Shown here: piece by piece, positions 1 through 12,730 of the stretch
Layout of the letters: every line of letters starts with the position of its first letter
Position numbering within the stretch: the stretch's first letter is position 1
NCBI GenBank assembly: GCA_013368325.1
Contig: JAACJK010000228.1
Span: forward strand, 186,001 to 250,000
Direction of reading: 5' to 3'
Source: Ephemerocybe angulata
Lineage: Eukaryota > Basidiomycota > Agaricomycetes > Agaricales > Psathyrellaceae
Length of the DNA: 64,000 nucleotides
Position numbers and translations under genes: made by a program
The notes under the pieces: model-generated
Told to the model about the DNA's origin: nothing
Databases searched by the model: none
The model's input: the letters and a program-made list of their open reading frames with translations, nothing else

Positions 1-2443
1 GAAGCAGGGGCGGTGCAGCAGCTCAAGAAGGCTGGGACGTCGGACTTCTCGATGGCTTAGATGAGGAGATGTTGCAGGCCATTGAGCTTGCTGCGTACGC
101 TGAGGAGAGGAGGCTTGCACCGGATGCTGCAGATGAGGCCGGAGTACGGGATACAGTCGCTCCTGAAGACGCGCCGATAGAAGTCGACGCAGATGATGAT
201 GATGCTCCTCCCGCTGAGGTCGAAGAAACGGAGGATCCGAAGTCTACAGCCTTCGCTGCGATCCTCGAGATGATACCTGACGTCGAGCCTGATCACCTTC
301 TTGCACTCATCGAGACACATCTCCCGACATACGGTTCAGGCCAGATCGTCGAGTACCTCATCACCTACCTCTTCGAGCACCCCGAATATCCAAAGGTCGT
401 GAAGGGTAAAGGGAAGAACGCTATGGCGGAGGGATCTGGGAGCGGGAAGCGTAAGGCGGAGGAAACTGCAGGGAGGAGCGCGACGAAGAGGCGCAAGATC
501 GACTACACGAGTATGGAGCGCACGATCGAAGAGTGGGAGAGGGTGATCTACAATGACCTTGCGCTTTCCGCCCTACAGTCCTCTTTCCCCTTTGTGCCCC
601 TACCGTTTCTGCGAAAGGCACTGGCACGGCACCGTGGGCTGTATGCACCGACGCACCTGTATGTCGTTGGGGAGGAGGCACGACCTGAATGGGAAAGGGC
701 GTATACACGGAAGAAGAGAGGCGATAAGGGCAAAGGCAGGGTGCGAGATCTGGAGTGTGAGTCCTTCGAGGAAGAGAAGAGATGGTTAGAAGCGTATGCC
801 GCCGGGGAAGTACCTGACTCCCAGCAGCCCGACGACGAGAAGGATGCCGTTGAGGATGATAATGATGGAGAGGAGGAAGATGAAGATCTCGAGGACGATG
901 GGACGTTCATCGAGTGCGGATGCTGTTTCTCGAGCTACCCGCCTGATCGTATGGGTCAGTGTCCAGAGGCCCATCTCTTCTGCCGAACGTGTTTGAGGGC
1001 ATACGCATCGAACCAGCTCGGATCGCAGAATCCTGTCCTGACATGCATGTCCACGGTGGGGTGTAAGGTCGTCTTTGCACCATCCGAGCTTGAACGAATC
1101 CTGCCTCCCAAGCTCTTCTTCCTGTACGAGCGGCTTAAACAGCAGAAGGAGCTGAAGGACGCGGGGCTCGAAGGTCTGGAGGAGTGCCCGTTCTGCGATT
1201 GGGCCTGTGTGATTGAGGTCAGCAAGGAGGAGGATAAGCTGTTTCGATGTGGGAACGAGGATGGTGGGTGTGGTGTCGTGAGCTGTCGCCTTTGTGGGAA
1301 GAAGGAGCATGTGCCAAAGACGTGTAAGGAGATGGAAGATGATCGGCACTTAGATGGACGGATTGCGATTGAAGAGGCGATGACGAAGGCGCTTATGCGG
1401 TCCTGTCCAAAGTGCGGAAAAGGTACGTTGGAATGGTTCATCTATCCGCACTCCATGCCCTATCTCGGCTGTCCTACTTACCTATTCTCAAAGCGTTTAT
1501 CAAAACGGATGGATGCAACAAGATGACGTGCCCCCAGTGCCAGACGTTGTCCTGCTATATCTGCAAGCAGGAAATCAAGGGCTACGATCACTTCCATACA
1601 GGAGTACGTCTCTCCGAGTCATCTACTGATACAGTCATCCGTCCAAGTCACTAACCATACAGCTAGGGCCGTCGAAAACTTGGCGGTCCCTCAAAATGCC
1701 CCCTCCACGACAACATTCAGATCGAGAAGCGACACGAGCAGGAGGTGAAAGACGCCTACGCTAAAGCGGTCGCCGATTACAAACGCGACCACCCCGACGT
1801 CGAGGTAGGGAAGGATATCAAGGTTGACTTGCCGAACAAGGTCCCTCCACCGAAAGCCGCGCCTCCGGCTGCCGTATACGAGGAACCATTCATGCCTGAG
1901 GGGCGGGGTGGATTCTGGGTTATGCCTCCCGTACCCAATGATCTTCGGGTGGAAGATCTGGCAATACGGGTACGTCTCGTGACACGCCAGGTTGAGATCG
2001 CACGACAAGCTGTTGGTGATGCACTCCGGGAAGTAGAGATGGCGCAGAACAGGGAGGTGGAGATGGCGCGCAGCAGGGAGGTAGAGATGCAATGGACGAG
2101 GCTGCATGACGCAGAGCCAGGTGATCCGGAGAGCGATCGTCAGATGAAGGCAAGCATTACCCACAGGGCGCTGCGCCTTCAAGCAGCCCTTGCCGCACAA
2201 AATCTGCGGACGATGGAGGAGAACTTGGAGAGGCTCAGGGAAGATCTGACTGGGAGACAGGCGCGTTTAAGGGTATGGAGGGTGCAGCAGGACGCAATTC
2301 GCGAACAGTGGCGGCAACAGCAGGGTCAAGAGGGCGGTGGAATGGGTGGGCGGGATATGGCGGAGCCGCGCGGGAACGGGGAAGTAGATGAAGAGCAGCT
2401 GTTCTTGTATGGCGATGCGTACGTGGTGCATCATATGGGTTAG
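1..2443 (+). CDS. RBR (RING-IBR-RING) E3 ubiquitin ligase, RNF216-like, 5' partial
   Basis: This gene encodes a RING-between-RING ubiquitin ligase, which passes ubiquitin from an E2 to a RING2 cysteine and then to substrate. Three exons fit one frame: up to 1422, 1494-1603 and 1667-2443. The frame is open to the window edge, so the true start lies upstream; about 768 residues are visible. An acidic, low-complexity N-terminal half precedes RING1 (starting ECGCCFSSYP near base 916), the IBR (ECPFCDWACV, then CGVVSCRLCGKKEH) and RING2 (CPKCGKAFIKTDGCNKMTC, split by intron 1, then CYICKQEI). The spacing and the ECPFCDWAC motif resemble RNF216/TRIAD3 rather than parkin or ariadne. The last exon encodes a charged, probably coiled-coil tail of about 250 residues. 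The second intron uses the acceptor ending at 1666, which restores the zinc-binding KCPLHDN segment. The RBR class is secure; the RNF216 subgroup is likely. Confidence 0.88.
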
Positions 2444-4362
2444 CTAGATTAATTTACATTGGGATAGCGACATATACACTGTTTATGAGTATACTCTACA
2501 TGAGCTATGTCCCTGGGCCATATTACCGTGCCTCGGAGGCAAGTATCTTTGGCCGGTGCCTTTGGTCGAATGCAAGTAGTATGAGATCGGGTTCGCTCTC
2601 CTGTTTCGTCTATATGAGCGGAGTGAAATTAGGATGATGAAAACAACTTCGCAATGAGCGTGCGTCTCTTAGGCATTCTCGTACATCCACAATCAGTGGA
2701 ATACCTGCTGGGTAAATTGAGCACAGGGATTGGAAAGGAAACGTGGTCCAGTGTCAATGGCGAAGAAAGTTCTTACGAGCCGCGCGAATCTCATCAGGCT
2801 GGCTACGGGAGACTGACGGCGAAACTTGATACAATGCTCTACCACGGCGGACTTGACATACACTCTTTGAGATGGGTCCTATGCCTCTATCGCACTGTTC
2901 CATTTTCTTTTAATTACGCCGTACGTAAGTGCTTCGTGCTCTACCCCGAACGAATACATAATATGTTGCCAATGATCGCTACATGCAGGCACAGGCTGAG
3001 GCTACAGCGACTTCATGGCCCAGCAGAGTACTCTTCACTCTCGGATATGACATATCTCCGCAATGAGGCTCTATCACGCATCTTAGAAGGCTCGAAGCTT
3101 GGAGAATGGGGACATGAAGTCTCCGACGGATCGCATATCGAAACGTAATTTGCACGAGCCGACTACTGGATGACGAATGCTTCTTCAAGCATATTTCGTC
3201 GAAATCCGGACTGCGCTATACATGCACTTTCAGAGATAAACGTGTTTATAGGCTACAGACGTCCAGTGTGTGCACGCTCTAACCCCCAGATCTCTTTCCC
3301 ACGACATGGAGGGTCATGGAACGCGGGTGTTACGGCCACTGCGAATAGGACCTCCGCCATTATGTCGAACCCTTTTGTTCCACTACCACACCCGTGAGAG
3401 GGTGCCGGCTGACACCTTGGGGATTCAGATGGGCTCAAATCCAGCCTTAGGATGGTCGATATACCCTTATCCTTTCTCAATTAAAGCTAGGCGCCTATCG
3501 CGCCTATCATTGCCTTTTGTGCGCCTGCCCTAGGCTTACCTTCGCGCCGGCCCTTGTTTTGCAGGATTGGATTGGGTTATTTTCACTGACCATCGTCGTC
3601 GCTCACCATACTAGTAGCTTCGTTATATCGTCCGCTTTCCCATTGGTCCTGAAAGGTTCTATCGACACTTATATTTCGGGCTTGGTCACGTCGTATTCCC
3701 GTCGATTTCGCTTCTCCTTTAAGTGAGTTTCCCGATTTACCGAGCCCTGGAGCCCGAATCTTTATCTTCTTCACGCATCGATCACTGAAGGTTGCAGTGA
3801 GCAGATAGTATGGCAGGACAGAGTGCTATATACTTCTCTCTGTAGCGCGGCGCGCCCCCATGAAATACAAATGTAGCATCCTTATATGCGTAGTTCCAGT
3901 GGCCTTGAAGCTAAACTACAGTAGCATGGTAACGTCGCCGCAGCTGGCACGCACCTAACAGTATGCAGCTGCTCGGAGCTATGACGGGTCGGAAGCTTTG
4001 GTGCGCTGAACATGGGCACCACTATTACAAGAGTGATGTCTACATACCCTGAAAGCCCTTTGTAGATTATTTGGGTGATTATCTTCAGGCTACTAAGGCT
4101 CATCTACCCAGAACTCCCACCGACATAGATTCAAATATGTTCCAAGGCCCATCCTTTCCACATTCTTGATCTTATAAGTTATACTCGGCGCCACGATCGT
4201 GGTTGCGATCGTCCAAATTCGTAGCAAGGTTCAATCGGACTCGTTGGCATCCCATGATGCATCTCTTCGACTTGAGCATATATAGACAATCCCATGCTGC
4301 CAGTAATCTCGCCAAATCCATCCCGGCAGCGGCGAGTATCTCTGAGAACCTCGCTCGGAGAA
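2444..4362. other. Intergenic, no gene supported
   Basis: There is no recognisable gene here. One 164-codon open frame on the plus strand (2654-3148) has no motif I know. It contains a possible GTACGT...TGCAG intron, so it could be a remnant or a chance frame. The rest holds only short overlapping frames on both strands. Confidence 0.4.
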
Positions 4363-5153
4363 ATGTCTTCAGGTATCGTTCTGCTCAAGCTACCATTCAT
4401 CGTCTTCGACGCTTTTTGGATGTTCCTCTCTGGGACGCCTCCAAACAAGCCTCGACCACTGAAGGACCACATCATACCCGACTGGAGAGAGAGATTTCTG
4501 AAGTCGCTTTCATGGCCAGGTCTCTTTTTGCGAGTGAGTCCACTTCCTCTGAATCATCGAAAGGGGCGGACTCTGACCTTAGGCAGACGACATACTGGAT
4601 CGCAGGTATAATAGAAGCCGCCCTCCTCCTCGCATCCATGCATCCATCACATCCACTTTCTCGCTTCCTCATCTCAACTTTCGTCTGGAGTACCCCGGGA
4701 TCGATTAGCCGCCTTCGAATCACACCGACCTTCATATTGGGCAACGTCCTCACCTTCACCGGCTGCATGCTGCGCCTCAGCTGTTACAAGTCACTGGGCA
4801 CATTCTTCAGCTTCGAACTATCGCTATACAATGATCACAAGTTAATCGACACCGGCCCATATAGCGTTGTTCGCCATCCAAGCTACACAGGCCTCACGCT
4901 CGGAATTATAGGAGCGTATCTCAACCAAATCCAAGGATCCTGGGTGAGCGAGTGTGGTGTCGCGTCATATAGCAACGCTCCGGGACTGGGCTCGATGATC
5001 GTGGCCTTGTGGGTGGTGTTTTCTCTCGCTGTGATCATCAGCCTGTTCCTGCGGATGCCGAATGAAGACAAAATGCTGAAAGCGAGGTTTGGAGATGAAT
5101 GGGTCGTGTGGTCGACCAAAGTTCCATATCGCCTTCTTCCCGGTGTTTACTGA
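4363..5153 (+). CDS. Isoprenylcysteine carboxyl methyltransferase (ICMT)-like membrane protein
   Basis: The family uses S-adenosylmethionine to methylate the carboxyl group of prenylated cysteines at the ER membrane; fungal Ste14 acts on CaaX proteins and mating pheromones. I read two exons, 4363-4533 and 4587-5153, joined by a 53-nt GTGAGT...AG intron in phase 0, giving 245 residues. The ATG at 4363 is chosen because exon 1 then encodes a hydrophobic segment (LLKLPFIVFDAFWMFL) followed by a PPNKPRP loop, as in fungal ICMT relatives. Several membrane spans follow. The C-terminal catalytic region carries GPYSVVRHPSYTG and, near the end, an E-D pair, FGDEW and VPYRLLPGVY, all ICMT hallmarks. 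The 245 residues are close to the usual family length. Many agaricomycetes have several such paralogues, so this need not be the Ste14 orthologue and the substrate is not assigned. Confidence 0.82.
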
Positions 5154-8100
5154 TACCAAAAGGGAAATCGGAAGGCGTAGTTTGGGTATCTCTGGAGGGT
5201 TGTAGGGGCCGGGCGCTAAAGTTCAATCACCGAGGTACCCGAACGGGCGTTGCGGCAACCACCCTCCTCCACCATCACCCTGATTTGGGCGCAATGACGT
5301 CGATTCTTGGGCATTAATGGTACTCCCAGAATGGGAATTGCGACTGAAAGTGCCTCACAGAAGTTATTTACGTACTGGTACGACTGCAACATATGTGCAC
5401 GGATCTAATTTATTATATATGATCTCTCAGAACTTGAGGTATCCTATAATCGAGCTCTTAAGATTAAGAGACAGGACAGGGTCAGATGCATGCATGCATC
5501 CACCAGTGGCTTGACCATCCGACCTTCGTCCTCCACTCGGATCCCACCAGACTCGGACACACCTGCACACCAACAAGTGTTCGAAGAGATGGGGAGAAAC
5601 GATCCATGTTCACTATCCCCGCAGAACCAGGGCGACGGACGCTCGGCGAGAAGTTATCTGAGCTTGGCGATTTTAAGTTGAGCCACGTAGCCCGAAGGTG
5701 TACGAAGAACCAAGTGCCGAAAGAGAAAGAGAGCGAACGAGGAGAAAGCGAACAAGCCAGACAGACATCAGCGAAAAACCCTCCCCACGACCTACCATTT
5801 CCGTGGATGATATAACTTAACTAGGAAGATCATCGACACCGGCCGGATGAGTCGGAAATAGTATCTTTTGAAAAACCAGATCGACCTGCCGACGGGTGGG
5901 TCATTCGGTGGTGAGCAAGATCTTCTCTACCACATTGTGGCAACACAAGGTATTCTTCGTCAAGATGGCATCCCATGGCTAAATAGCACATAATGTGAGA
6001 TACCATTTGGAGACCTCAAACAAGCATAATGTGGAATAAACATCATATATTTTCAAGCTACGTATCGTACTACACTGGACGGGACTCCGTAGGATAGAAT
6101 GCGCAACTCACTCCAAGGGACGTACCTTCGCAAGGAAAGGCTGGAGAGGAATGAAAAGATATCTAAACGCCCTTGCCCCCAGAGTCAGATCTGAACTCGT
6201 TCTGGGACGGAATGAAACTCGCCTAATCGGAACTCCCCACGGCAAGGTTGACTGGGCTACGCTCTAGGTTACCGGGAAAGAGTCGTCGGTTTAGACCTCT
6301 TAGCACCGAGGAGCATCGATGGGCACATACTAGGTTCAATTCTTGCCCGCCCTTCGCCAAGCCTCTTCTTCGACTTCCAACGCTCGCGTCCAAACGCTCT
6401 GTAGGCCTAACCGTCTTGCCCGCCGTAGGTGAATGGTTCTTGTCGTGCATGGTGGACGACGTAGAGGTAGGAGGTGCGGCGGGAAGATGGGCGGGCATAG
6501 AGTGAGGAGAGGAGGGTAGAAAGAAAAGGTGGAGGAAGATGGGGGGAGGGAAGAAAGGGGGATCTCTGCACGACGCGTCGCGTCTCGAGCTATTAGTATC
6601 CCGCGCCGCACGCACGGACCACGCACGTGAATATTTGATCTCCGCCAGACTCCGCAGCGGCGCAGCCGCGGGCGGCCGCGTTGGCAGCGGCATTCAGGTC
6701 AGGCGCTGGGCGCTAAGTTGGCGCTGGGCTCGTGCGTGAAGATCCCAGAGCGGGCTGAGATAGATAATTAGATATCTTTGGATGTGTATTGGCTACCGGG
6801 ACCAATACACATTGCCGCGCCGTGGAGGTGGACCAATGCAGTGACAAACGACGTTGAAACGACGGGTCTTGGTGAAGTTAGTCGAGTAATCAGTGGCTCA
6901 GCCGTCTCAGCTAGGAGGAGGACAATGACTGGGAGGTGAGGGGCTCGGACAGTAACCCTGGGGAGGAGGATGGTTATGGCGAAGATGACTTGCTGGGAGC
7001 AGAGGACGGGGAAACGGTGGGAGGCGAGTACGAAATCGTTGGATTTGGACGAGAATAAGAACACTCACTCATGATATCAAACTATCCAGCCATGTAAGCT
7101 CCTAGGTAGCAAGTTCTTATTCTTCCATAATGTCAACATCAATGTAATAGCATTACCGTCATGGAATTCTAAGCTCACAGTCTAGCCATGGTGGTGGAGA
7201 GAAGAACATCGTACTCCACCTTGGGACGTCGAATATCTTACTGATGCCATGATGGCGGTCGTATGAACTTCAATTACCATCACGGTGGCCAATGCCATTC
7301 CAATCCCATTGTGCCAACGAAAAGGCATCCTCATTTCCACTGTGATTTGAGATTTCCATAGTGGTAAGCAGCATTACTCCCTACTCCATGGGGGGCGGGC
7401 AATACCGTGAGGAGGGGTTTTTGCTGATGGACAAGTATGGTTCGGGTGAGGGACGGAGTACAGATGGTACGCACGTTACAGTCGTGCAATCTTTGAAGTT
7501 CAAAACAGACATGAGCGGACAGACGATTATTACATCGACCCGACCCAGCCATCCCAAGAACAGAGATTCTCGCTCAAAACGGTTCCCTGTCATGAGAGGC
7601 CGCCCGGGAATCGACTTTCTCACCTTACAATGCCACGAGAGGCCGACATAGGAGGCGCAGGTCGCGGAGAGCACGTTGGGTGGAGGGCGACAACCTGAAA
7701 CGTGAGGATAATGTGCGCCTAGGGTGAAGAATGACCTATAACTCACCCTCGCCTGGCCATTTTCCCTTCCGCGACCTGCCTTACCTACAGGGTACGCGAC
7801 ACTGAATTCGACTCTGTGGGCCTACACATTTATCCTTCCGGTTCGCCGGCGAGTGGGGCGTGGAGGGGGTCCAGAGGCATGCGGTGAGGTAGCTTTAGAC
7901 CTTGAGTGTTAGTACAAGGTTCCTGGAGGGTCGATGAATGGAACGAAGAAAAGGGTGCATGGAAGTGCGGGTGAGCGAAGAGGGGACGGAAGAAGAACGC
8001 AACGATCGCGAGGGAAGGATTGTGGTGGTGAGACGACATGTACCCATCCGAGGTGATAGTAGGGAATGACGATATAGAAAAAAAGGACAGATCGTAAAGA

Positions 8101-8749
8101 GCACTGACCCCGCGAGGAGTCGAAGTCTAGAAGACGAGCAAAAGAGACGAAAGCAAATTGAAAGGGAGAACAAGTCGAAAGAGAACGCTAAATCACTCAC
8201 CCCTAAGATTTAATATTGACCAAACCACCCCATACTCCCATACTCCCAACCTCCAGCGCGCACTTCCCCTTTCGCAGCGGCCTACTGAGCGGCCTTTGGC
8301 GCCCAACCTGCCGTACTGAGGAAGTCGGCAGATACAGCTGGGAGGGTGAGTACCCACATCATTGGCAACGATTGAGGGACGGAGAAGGGACGAGTATCTT
8401 GTCAAGATTCAGTCTCGAATCGTCGCTGAGGAGAAGGCGGGGCTCGTACATTGCTCGTCGATGGTCGTGGTCTAAAGCCAAAAACCAATGCCATCAGTTT
8501 TCCAACTAACCCCGGAACTCTCACGCGTGAGTCATACGGGCATCGGGCTTCATGAGCCATGGATAACGCCCTCGACACCATACAATCATATTCAACGAAC
8601 GGGGTGAGTATATAGAACCGAGCGGATACAAGCGCAAAAGCAAAGTACGAAAATATGCGAAATCGTACAAAGACATCGCCGGCTGGGTGAAAAGAGTCAT
8701 AGGGTGAGAATGATCATGCTAGAACGCACCGAACCGAGAAAATAGTGAA
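5154..8749. other. Intergenic, 3.6 kb, no gene supported
   Basis: I see no domain or consistent exon chain in this stretch. A minus-strand open frame ending near 6330 has an ATG near 6500 and a GTATGT donor, so it could be a first exon, but no continuation was found. A segment near 8450 reading TTGCTCGTCGATGGTC recurs near 31415 and 51587, suggesting part of this region is dispersed repeat. The remainder holds only short frames. Confidence 0.4.
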
Positions 8750-10248
8750 TCAATAACCAAAGTGAACATAGGGAATCCAAGTGAGTAAGGACTGGTCTGA
8801 GTTGTCGTCGAGTCGAAGTCGCAGCTGTTTCGTGGCGTGGTGCAGGGCGTTAGCAGAGAACCGTCCGTCCAACCCACCCTCTATATCGGAGCTCCTATGG
8901 TCCAGGAGATATTGGTAAAAGTCGGTGGCTACGGCTGGTGTGTCTTGGTCCCCAATCGACCACATCGTTGCCACCACTCTCCGGTAGCCCGCAGCAAGCA
9001 TCCCAGCTGCGAGATGAACAGCTTCGTCGGGAAGGTCATCGACGCCAGTGCTCGTCTGGCAGGCTGAGAGGAATGCGAGGTCCGCATTCTTGAGGCTCCT
9101 CTGAACAATGGTACCCAGCTCCAAAGACCCATCGTGGAAAAGAAAACGACTCTTGAGGGGATCCTTCGCATTTTGGGAACCGTGGCACGCAAGATGAACG
9201 ATGCTATACTTCTCCATGATGTCGAGACACCCAGCAGCCGTAATCTCGGTTTCTTCGAACTTCTCCGCCCGGATCCCCGCCGCTTCCACCACTCCGTAGA
9301 CAGATCGAACCTCGGTTGTAGTTCCTGGTATGGAAGCCGCGCCATCGACCTTTGGCTGGCTGACCATCACTAAGCCAGTTCTCTCCTTATCGATAGACTG
9401 TCTATTCTTGATTCGATCGGCCAGTGCGGCGACGGTGGGAATGTAGGACAATATCGCGTAGTCCATAATACTCTCAGAACCCGTTTTCCCGTATATCCCG
9501 GCCGCATGGATGGGGAGGAAGGATAATGGCCCGGTAAGACACCACCAAATTCGCGGTAATGTCGTATCCGACGACTGGTCCACCTTCTGAGAGACGCATT
9601 CAGTGGCTTACTGCATAATATGGCTGATGGACTCACCAACAGTTCCAGCCTTTGGAGGATTGGAGTCACAAGCTTTTCCCATAAGCCCTTCAGAATTGTT
9701 CGGATTACGGTCTCACCGTTAATCCCCCTCAAGTGAACCGGCCTAATACCTCTCCCATCATCTACATCCTCTGAGGCTAGTAGAGCCGATTCGCCTCTAT
9801 ATCGGAGATGGAAGGATTGAAGTCGTGCGGTCAAGCCCTCTCGGTACTGGTTGCACAATTCGAGGGAAAAATCGGGAAGGGGAATGTGGAGAGGCTGATC
9901 CCGCCCAGGTAGAAGCGCGATTGCATCACACCGACGTGTATCGATATTGATAACGATGACAGGACCTGAGTCCGGCAAGTGCTGGAGGAGGGTAGTACAC
10001 GATACCGGTTTGAGGAAGGATTCGAACCCGGGAATGACCCGGACCTCTTCCAAGAGCTTGTCCCACTGCCTGGCAAGGTTCAAGTTGTCCTGCGCTTGCT
10101 CGGACAAGGACGTCTTCTCCGATAGCGACATCTCGGTCCACGCGGTTCGCGTATGAGAACCAGCTGCTTCGAGTCCCTTTGAAACCTGCACGATACTGGC
10201 AGCAAGCTGAGCGTTACAGAGGCGTAAATCGTCTAGGGGTGTCCGGAG
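8750..10248 (-). pseudogene. TPR-CHAT locus A, CHAT-domain half (cut off from its TPR half by a transposon)
   Basis: This is the C-terminal part of a TPR-CHAT protein. The exons are 9637-10248 and 8750-9586 on the minus strand, separated by a 50-nt GTGAGT...CAG intron in the same place as in loci B, C and D. It begins at RTPLDDLRL and runs through the CHAT domain to a final YVHFGY. The probable catalytic His (IVHLACHGSQ, near 9190) and Cys (FLSACQTSTG, near 9060) are both present, so the caspase-like core itself is intact. The frame is closed upstream because the Plavaka element begins at 10249. The missing N-terminal half lies at 16615-18198 on the same strand, ending at QLNNL exactly where this piece starts. 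The two pieces are one ancestral gene. It is called a pseudogene because of the insertion and frameshifts in the other half. Confidence 0.88.
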
Positions 10249-10460
10249 CACTATGGAACCAATTCCCGGGGATCCTCCCTGGACACCCCTGGACACCTCT
10301 GGACAATCCTTGGATCTGCCAGGTGTGCTACCGAACACCTGGAATGTCCAGGTGTGGATATTCCAGGGGTGTCCAGGGGTGGTATTTGGGGAACTTGCTG
10401 TCCAGGTGTGTCCAGGGGCATCCCCCTGGGCGACTCCTGGCATTTCCTGGGACCTGCAAT
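10249..10460. repeat. Left terminal inverted repeat and subterminal motif array of the Plavaka element
   Basis: After the CACTAT terminus this stretch is packed with short copies of CCTGGACA and its reverse complement TGTCCAGG, plus TCCAGGTGT variants, in both orientations. Subterminal arrays of this kind are the usual transposase-binding sites in CACTA elements. That role is inferred here. Confidence 0.8.
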
Positions 10461-10584
10461 CGACAAAATCCTCAAGTCCATTCAAGCGGAGATTGAAGTG
10501 CGGGTATAATCATCAGGATCGAGAGATCCCATTTGCCGTCACCCTCTCCCTTCCCACCACCTCTCGCTGACTCCAGGATGAGGA

Positions 10585-10774
10585 CGCAGGCACAACGCTG
10601 ACGTACCCTGCCGCCGCCATTCCGTCTAGTCACTGTATCACCAATGCGCCCATTTCCAAATCCCCGCCAAGTGTTTCCTCGCAGGCACAACGCTGACGTA
10701 CCCTGCCGCCGCCATTCCGTCTAGTCACTGTATCACCAACACGTCCATTCCCAAATCCCCGCCAAGTGTTTCCT
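10585..10774. repeat. Tandem direct repeat, two 95-bp copies, inside the Plavaka element
   Basis: Two near-identical 95-bp units (10585-10679 and 10680-10774) begin CGCAGGCACAACGCTGACG and end GTGTTTCCTC. They differ by only a few bases. They lie just downstream of the stop codon of the accessory gene, between it and the left subterminal array. Confidence 0.85.
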
Positions 10775-10798
10775 CTACCCGCCTTGGGACGAATTGGG

Positions 10799-12550
10799 CT
10801 AGCTGCAGAGGAAAGGCAGCTTCTTCTTCTCCCGGTCGAGAGGATCCGGGCCCAGCATCCATTCGACGAACTCCTTGCACTCAGCCCTCGTCTCCAGGTT
10901 TCGGCGCTCCCACTCAGCTTCAACAGCTTCGACGGCGGTCTTCGCAAACTGGTTCTTCCACTCGGTCGCGATGACCGAGTTCTTCACCTAAGGCGCCTCA
11001 GTAGTCATTCCGATAACAGAGAAGGGTACACGTACCAGGCTTGTGACCTTCTGAAAAAGGTCCCACTGCTTCGCTCCACGGTCGTTTGAGTCCCAGATTT
11101 GGGCGTCTGGGTGGTTCTTGACAAGCCCGTTCCAAAGCTTGATGATGGTGCGGGATGGGGGAGCATTCCATGGCCCTTCTCGCCCAACCGCGTCAAGAAC
11201 AAGCACCTTGAACCAAGGCCAGATGTCACGGCCCGGCTTGGGGAGTGAGCCAACGGATGGACGGGTTGGTCGGCTCGACGAGCTTTCACGAGAGGCCTTC
11301 TTGAAGATCTTCGGCGCGTTGTCAATGGCCTCGATCTTGGCGATGGCCTACCGTTTCGAGGAGCGTCAGTTGATACCGCTCAGAAAGACCAAAATACTCA
11401 CCTTTTCACCAGAGCTCGACGCCATCATCGAGTCCCGACCCGGTGGGCGCTCCAACTCATCGTCTTCATCATCGAAAGCACCACCTTCACGCTGGACTGG
11501 CCCGCCCTCGTCATCGTCATCTTGGTGTTGCGTTCCCGGTGAGCTGAAGCGTTCAGAGGTAAGGGGTGGAGGGCTCGAACCGTAAGCTGAGCTCGCGGAT
11601 GCAGCGGATGCAGCACGACGAGCCTGGCCCTTTGCGGGCGCTTTTTGGAGGAGAGGGGCACCGTCGTTGTCCCAGTTGGAACGAAGTCCTTCAGGGTGCG
11701 CCTTCGACTTGCCGGATTTCTTCTTCGTGGTCCTAAGTACAGAGACCGTGTTAGAAGAGAACAATAAAGGACAAGGGACTCACTTCTCGATGGGGGCTGT
11801 GGCCTCCGAATCGGACCTGTCAGAATCCGTTTCCATCGCCGCCCGCAATTCACGGATCTGGTTGCGTGCGACCACACCCTTCTTCACCTTCGCCTCTTTC
11901 TTCTTGACCCTCTTCTTCTCCTCAATCATCGTATCCGCCTCCTCTTCCTCAAGCTCGATGTCGTCGTCCTGGGCATCATCTTCGTCGTCAGAGTTGTCGT
12001 CAGGCTGGAAGTCGTCGTCGCCTTCACCCGAACCGTCCGACCACTCGACGATGCCTCGCTTGGTCGTGGTACCGTCGTCGTTATCGGAGGACTCGTCGTC
12101 GTCTTCGAAGATGTGAGTACACAAACCCCTCGCGATATGACGAAGACTCACCAGTGACCTCGACCATAACAGTCTTTGTGCGCTTCTTGGGCGGTTCTAC
12201 AGCATCTAGAGGACGTATCGTGAGTGTTATGATGGTTATCTAGAGTAGGCTGCCCAACAGTACTCACCTTCGTCCTTGCGCTTTTTCCCCGCTTTTTTGG
12301 GCACAGGATCCTCTGCATACACCGCCCCTGGATCCTTCAACCTCTTCGCCGCCGCTTTGCGGGCCTTGTGCTCGATCTCGGCGACTTCACGCTGACCAGC
12401 GAGCATCGCCTGGCTGGTGCGCCTTTTCGCAGCTGCCTTCTGGTTCTTCTCGGACTGAACCTCGCTGGAAGATCGACGGTCGTATTGGTTGAGCAGTTTG
12501 CGGGCCGAGAACTGCTTGTTGCTCTCGCGCGTAGAGGGTTTGGGAGGCAT
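10799..12550 (-). CDS. Plavaka accessory protein, 495 aa, function unknown
   Basis: Six exons read on the minus strand: 12268-12550, 12152-12205, 11784-12102, 11402-11732, 11037-11347 and 10799-10988. They total 1488 nt with every junction in phase, giving 495 residues. The ATG at 12550 starts MPPKPSTRESNKQFSARKLL. The first third is very basic (RKAAAKRLKDP, KKAGKKRKDE), which would suit nuclear import or nucleic-acid binding. A strongly acidic Asp/Glu-rich middle follows. The C-terminal 150 residues look folded (DIWPWFKVLVLDAVGREGPW, then WMLGPDPLDREKKKLPFLC). I do not recognise a domain. CACTA elements commonly encode a second protein that helps bind the ends, and this may be the counterpart. 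It is transcribed divergently from the transposase across a 180-bp gap. Confidence 0.8.
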
Positions 12551-12730
12551 GGAAGAGTAGCGCGAGCAGGAACAAGGAGGAGGTTGGGAGGAGGACGCGA
12601 CGATGAGGATTTGATCGATGCGCGTAAGCCAAAATTTTGGCTGGGCTGAATCAGCGCAGGTGTACTCACGTGCGAATCATTCTAGGTCGCGCTCGTCCCC
12701 TTCGTCGGTCGTTGAACATTCCCCAAAGCC
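12551..12730. promoter_or_regulatory. Shared divergent promoter of the two Plavaka genes
   Basis: Only 180 bp separate the start codons of the accessory gene (12550, minus) and the transposase gene (12731, plus), so both promoters must lie here or overlap the first exons. No clear TATA box was seen. Confidence 0.6.

Noticed and set aside
4203..4362. Longer N-terminus for the ICMT-like protein in the frame open from 4203
   Set aside because: That frame crosses the intron and gives a non-membrane, low-similarity N-terminus. The spliced model from 4363 restores a hydrophobic start typical of the family.
10251..10485. Open frames across the Plavaka left end, joined to the CHAT frame of locus A
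   Set aside because: The Pro/Gly-rich residues are translated subterminal repeats. The real coding sequence starts at the element boundary.
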